A stretch of DNA of 64,000 nt from Pseudodonghicola xiamenensis DSM 18339 (GTDB lineage: Bacteria; Pseudomonadota; Alphaproteobacteria; Rhodobacterales; Rhodobacteraceae), in NCBI RefSeq assembly GCF_000429365.1, contig NZ_AUBS01000013.1, forward strand, positions 1-64,000, in the 5' to 3' direction. The notes beneath the pieces are model-generated. The model had not been told where the DNA came from. It saw only the letters and a program-made list of their open reading frames with translations, and made no database searches. Made by a program: the position numbers and the translations under genes. Positions 63,808 through 64,000 of this stretch are shown here, piece after piece; within the stretch, counting starts at the first letter, position 1; each line of letters opens with the position of its first letter.

Positions 63808-64000
63808 GATGTGCGCCCGAACAGCCGCTGCAGCAGACCCGGACGCCGTTCTTCGCCGATCCGGATTTCGATGTCCTGCCCGGTCAGGCGCGCCACCGTA
63901 TCCTCATAAGCCATGCCCGCGCTCGAGGGTTCGTCCAGGATCACCGGCGTGCCGACGTTCGAGGCCCGCAGCACCGCCTGGCTTTCCGGGATGATCCCGA
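63804..64000 (-). CDS. minD: Septum-site determining protein MinD, C-terminal part (cut by window edge)
   Basis: Only the last ~64 codons are in the window. The minus strand ends GLLQRLFGRTS then stop at 63804-63806. The GLLQRLFG segment is the amphipathic membrane-targeting helix of MinD. The stop overlaps the minE start by 4 bases (ATGA), so minD and minE are coupled. minC is expected beyond the edge. Confidence 0.9.
   Translation of the reverse strand, partial: GIIPESQAVLRASNVGTPVILDEPSSAGMAYEDTVARLTGQDIEIRIGEERRPGLLQRLFGRTS

Overview
The window is high-GC DNA from an alphaproteobacterium, most likely order Rhodobacterales (a Paracoccus/Rhodobacter-type organism). This rests on the aa3 oxidase block ctaC-ctaB-small ORF-ctaG-ctaE followed by SURF1, thrC and an M16 peptidase; the monomeric NADP isocitrate dehydrogenase; the Tad pilus gene order; a Lys/Ala-tailed TopA; and an FNR-type box next to the oxidase genes. 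Genus cannot be fixed from the sequence alone. No rRNA, tRNA or CRISPR array was recognised.

Layout. 1-290: 3' end of an insertion sequence that stops at the stop codon of the first gene. 286-12413 (minus): a Tad/Flp tight-adherence pilus locus with two small Flp-like pilins, CpaB, secretin, OmpA lipoprotein, CpaE, CpaF, TadB, TadC, two TPR lipoproteins, prepilin peptidase and an AAA ATPase. 12780-13631 (plus): a lytic transglycosylase. 13765-21049 (minus): CoA-transferase A/B, topA, dprA and tldD. 21226-28783 (plus): cytochrome aa3 oxidase subunits and assembly factors, then thrC, an M16 peptidase and a GNAT acetyltransferase. 28984-32502: an FAD-linked oxidase and a trimethylamine-dehydrogenase-like flavoprotein. 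32800-39805: envelope genes, namely two polyprenol-dependent glycosyltransferases, a GT2 transferase, a LAB_N protein, two PAP2 phosphatases and a solitary LptF; together these look like a lipid A or other envelope-glycan modification set. 39970-45038: accessory metabolism (GMC oxidoreductase, EamA exporter, WrbA, LysR, FAS1-like dehydratase).

45099-48192 (minus) is a compact arsenate-resistance operon: a fused ArsR-ArsC, an arsenate-linked GAPDH and ArsJ, all translationally coupled and preceded by an operator that overlaps the arsR start codon. 49267-52554 is a copper module (copZ, divergent copA-cueR) with two facing CueR-type promoters and a hexanucleotide tandem repeat at the end of copZ. 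52624-57522 holds tex and icd. 58262-60540 holds a TetR, an AT-rich gene-poor island with one very well-initiated 33-codon ORF, an FMN reductase and a divergent GntR. 60587-62633 is a YeiH exporter with a divergent YeiE-like LysR. 62661-64000 is a nitrilase-family amidohydrolase and the minE-minD end of the division-site operon.

Strongest observations for follow-up: a near-identical 19-bp element upstream of both the flp and cpaE transcription units; the AT-rich island with a terminator and a small ORF; the envelope-modification cluster with altered phosphatase motifs; the ars operon with an apparently leaderless start; and a flavoprotein with one Fe-S cysteine replaced. No wholly new system could be proven from sequence alone.
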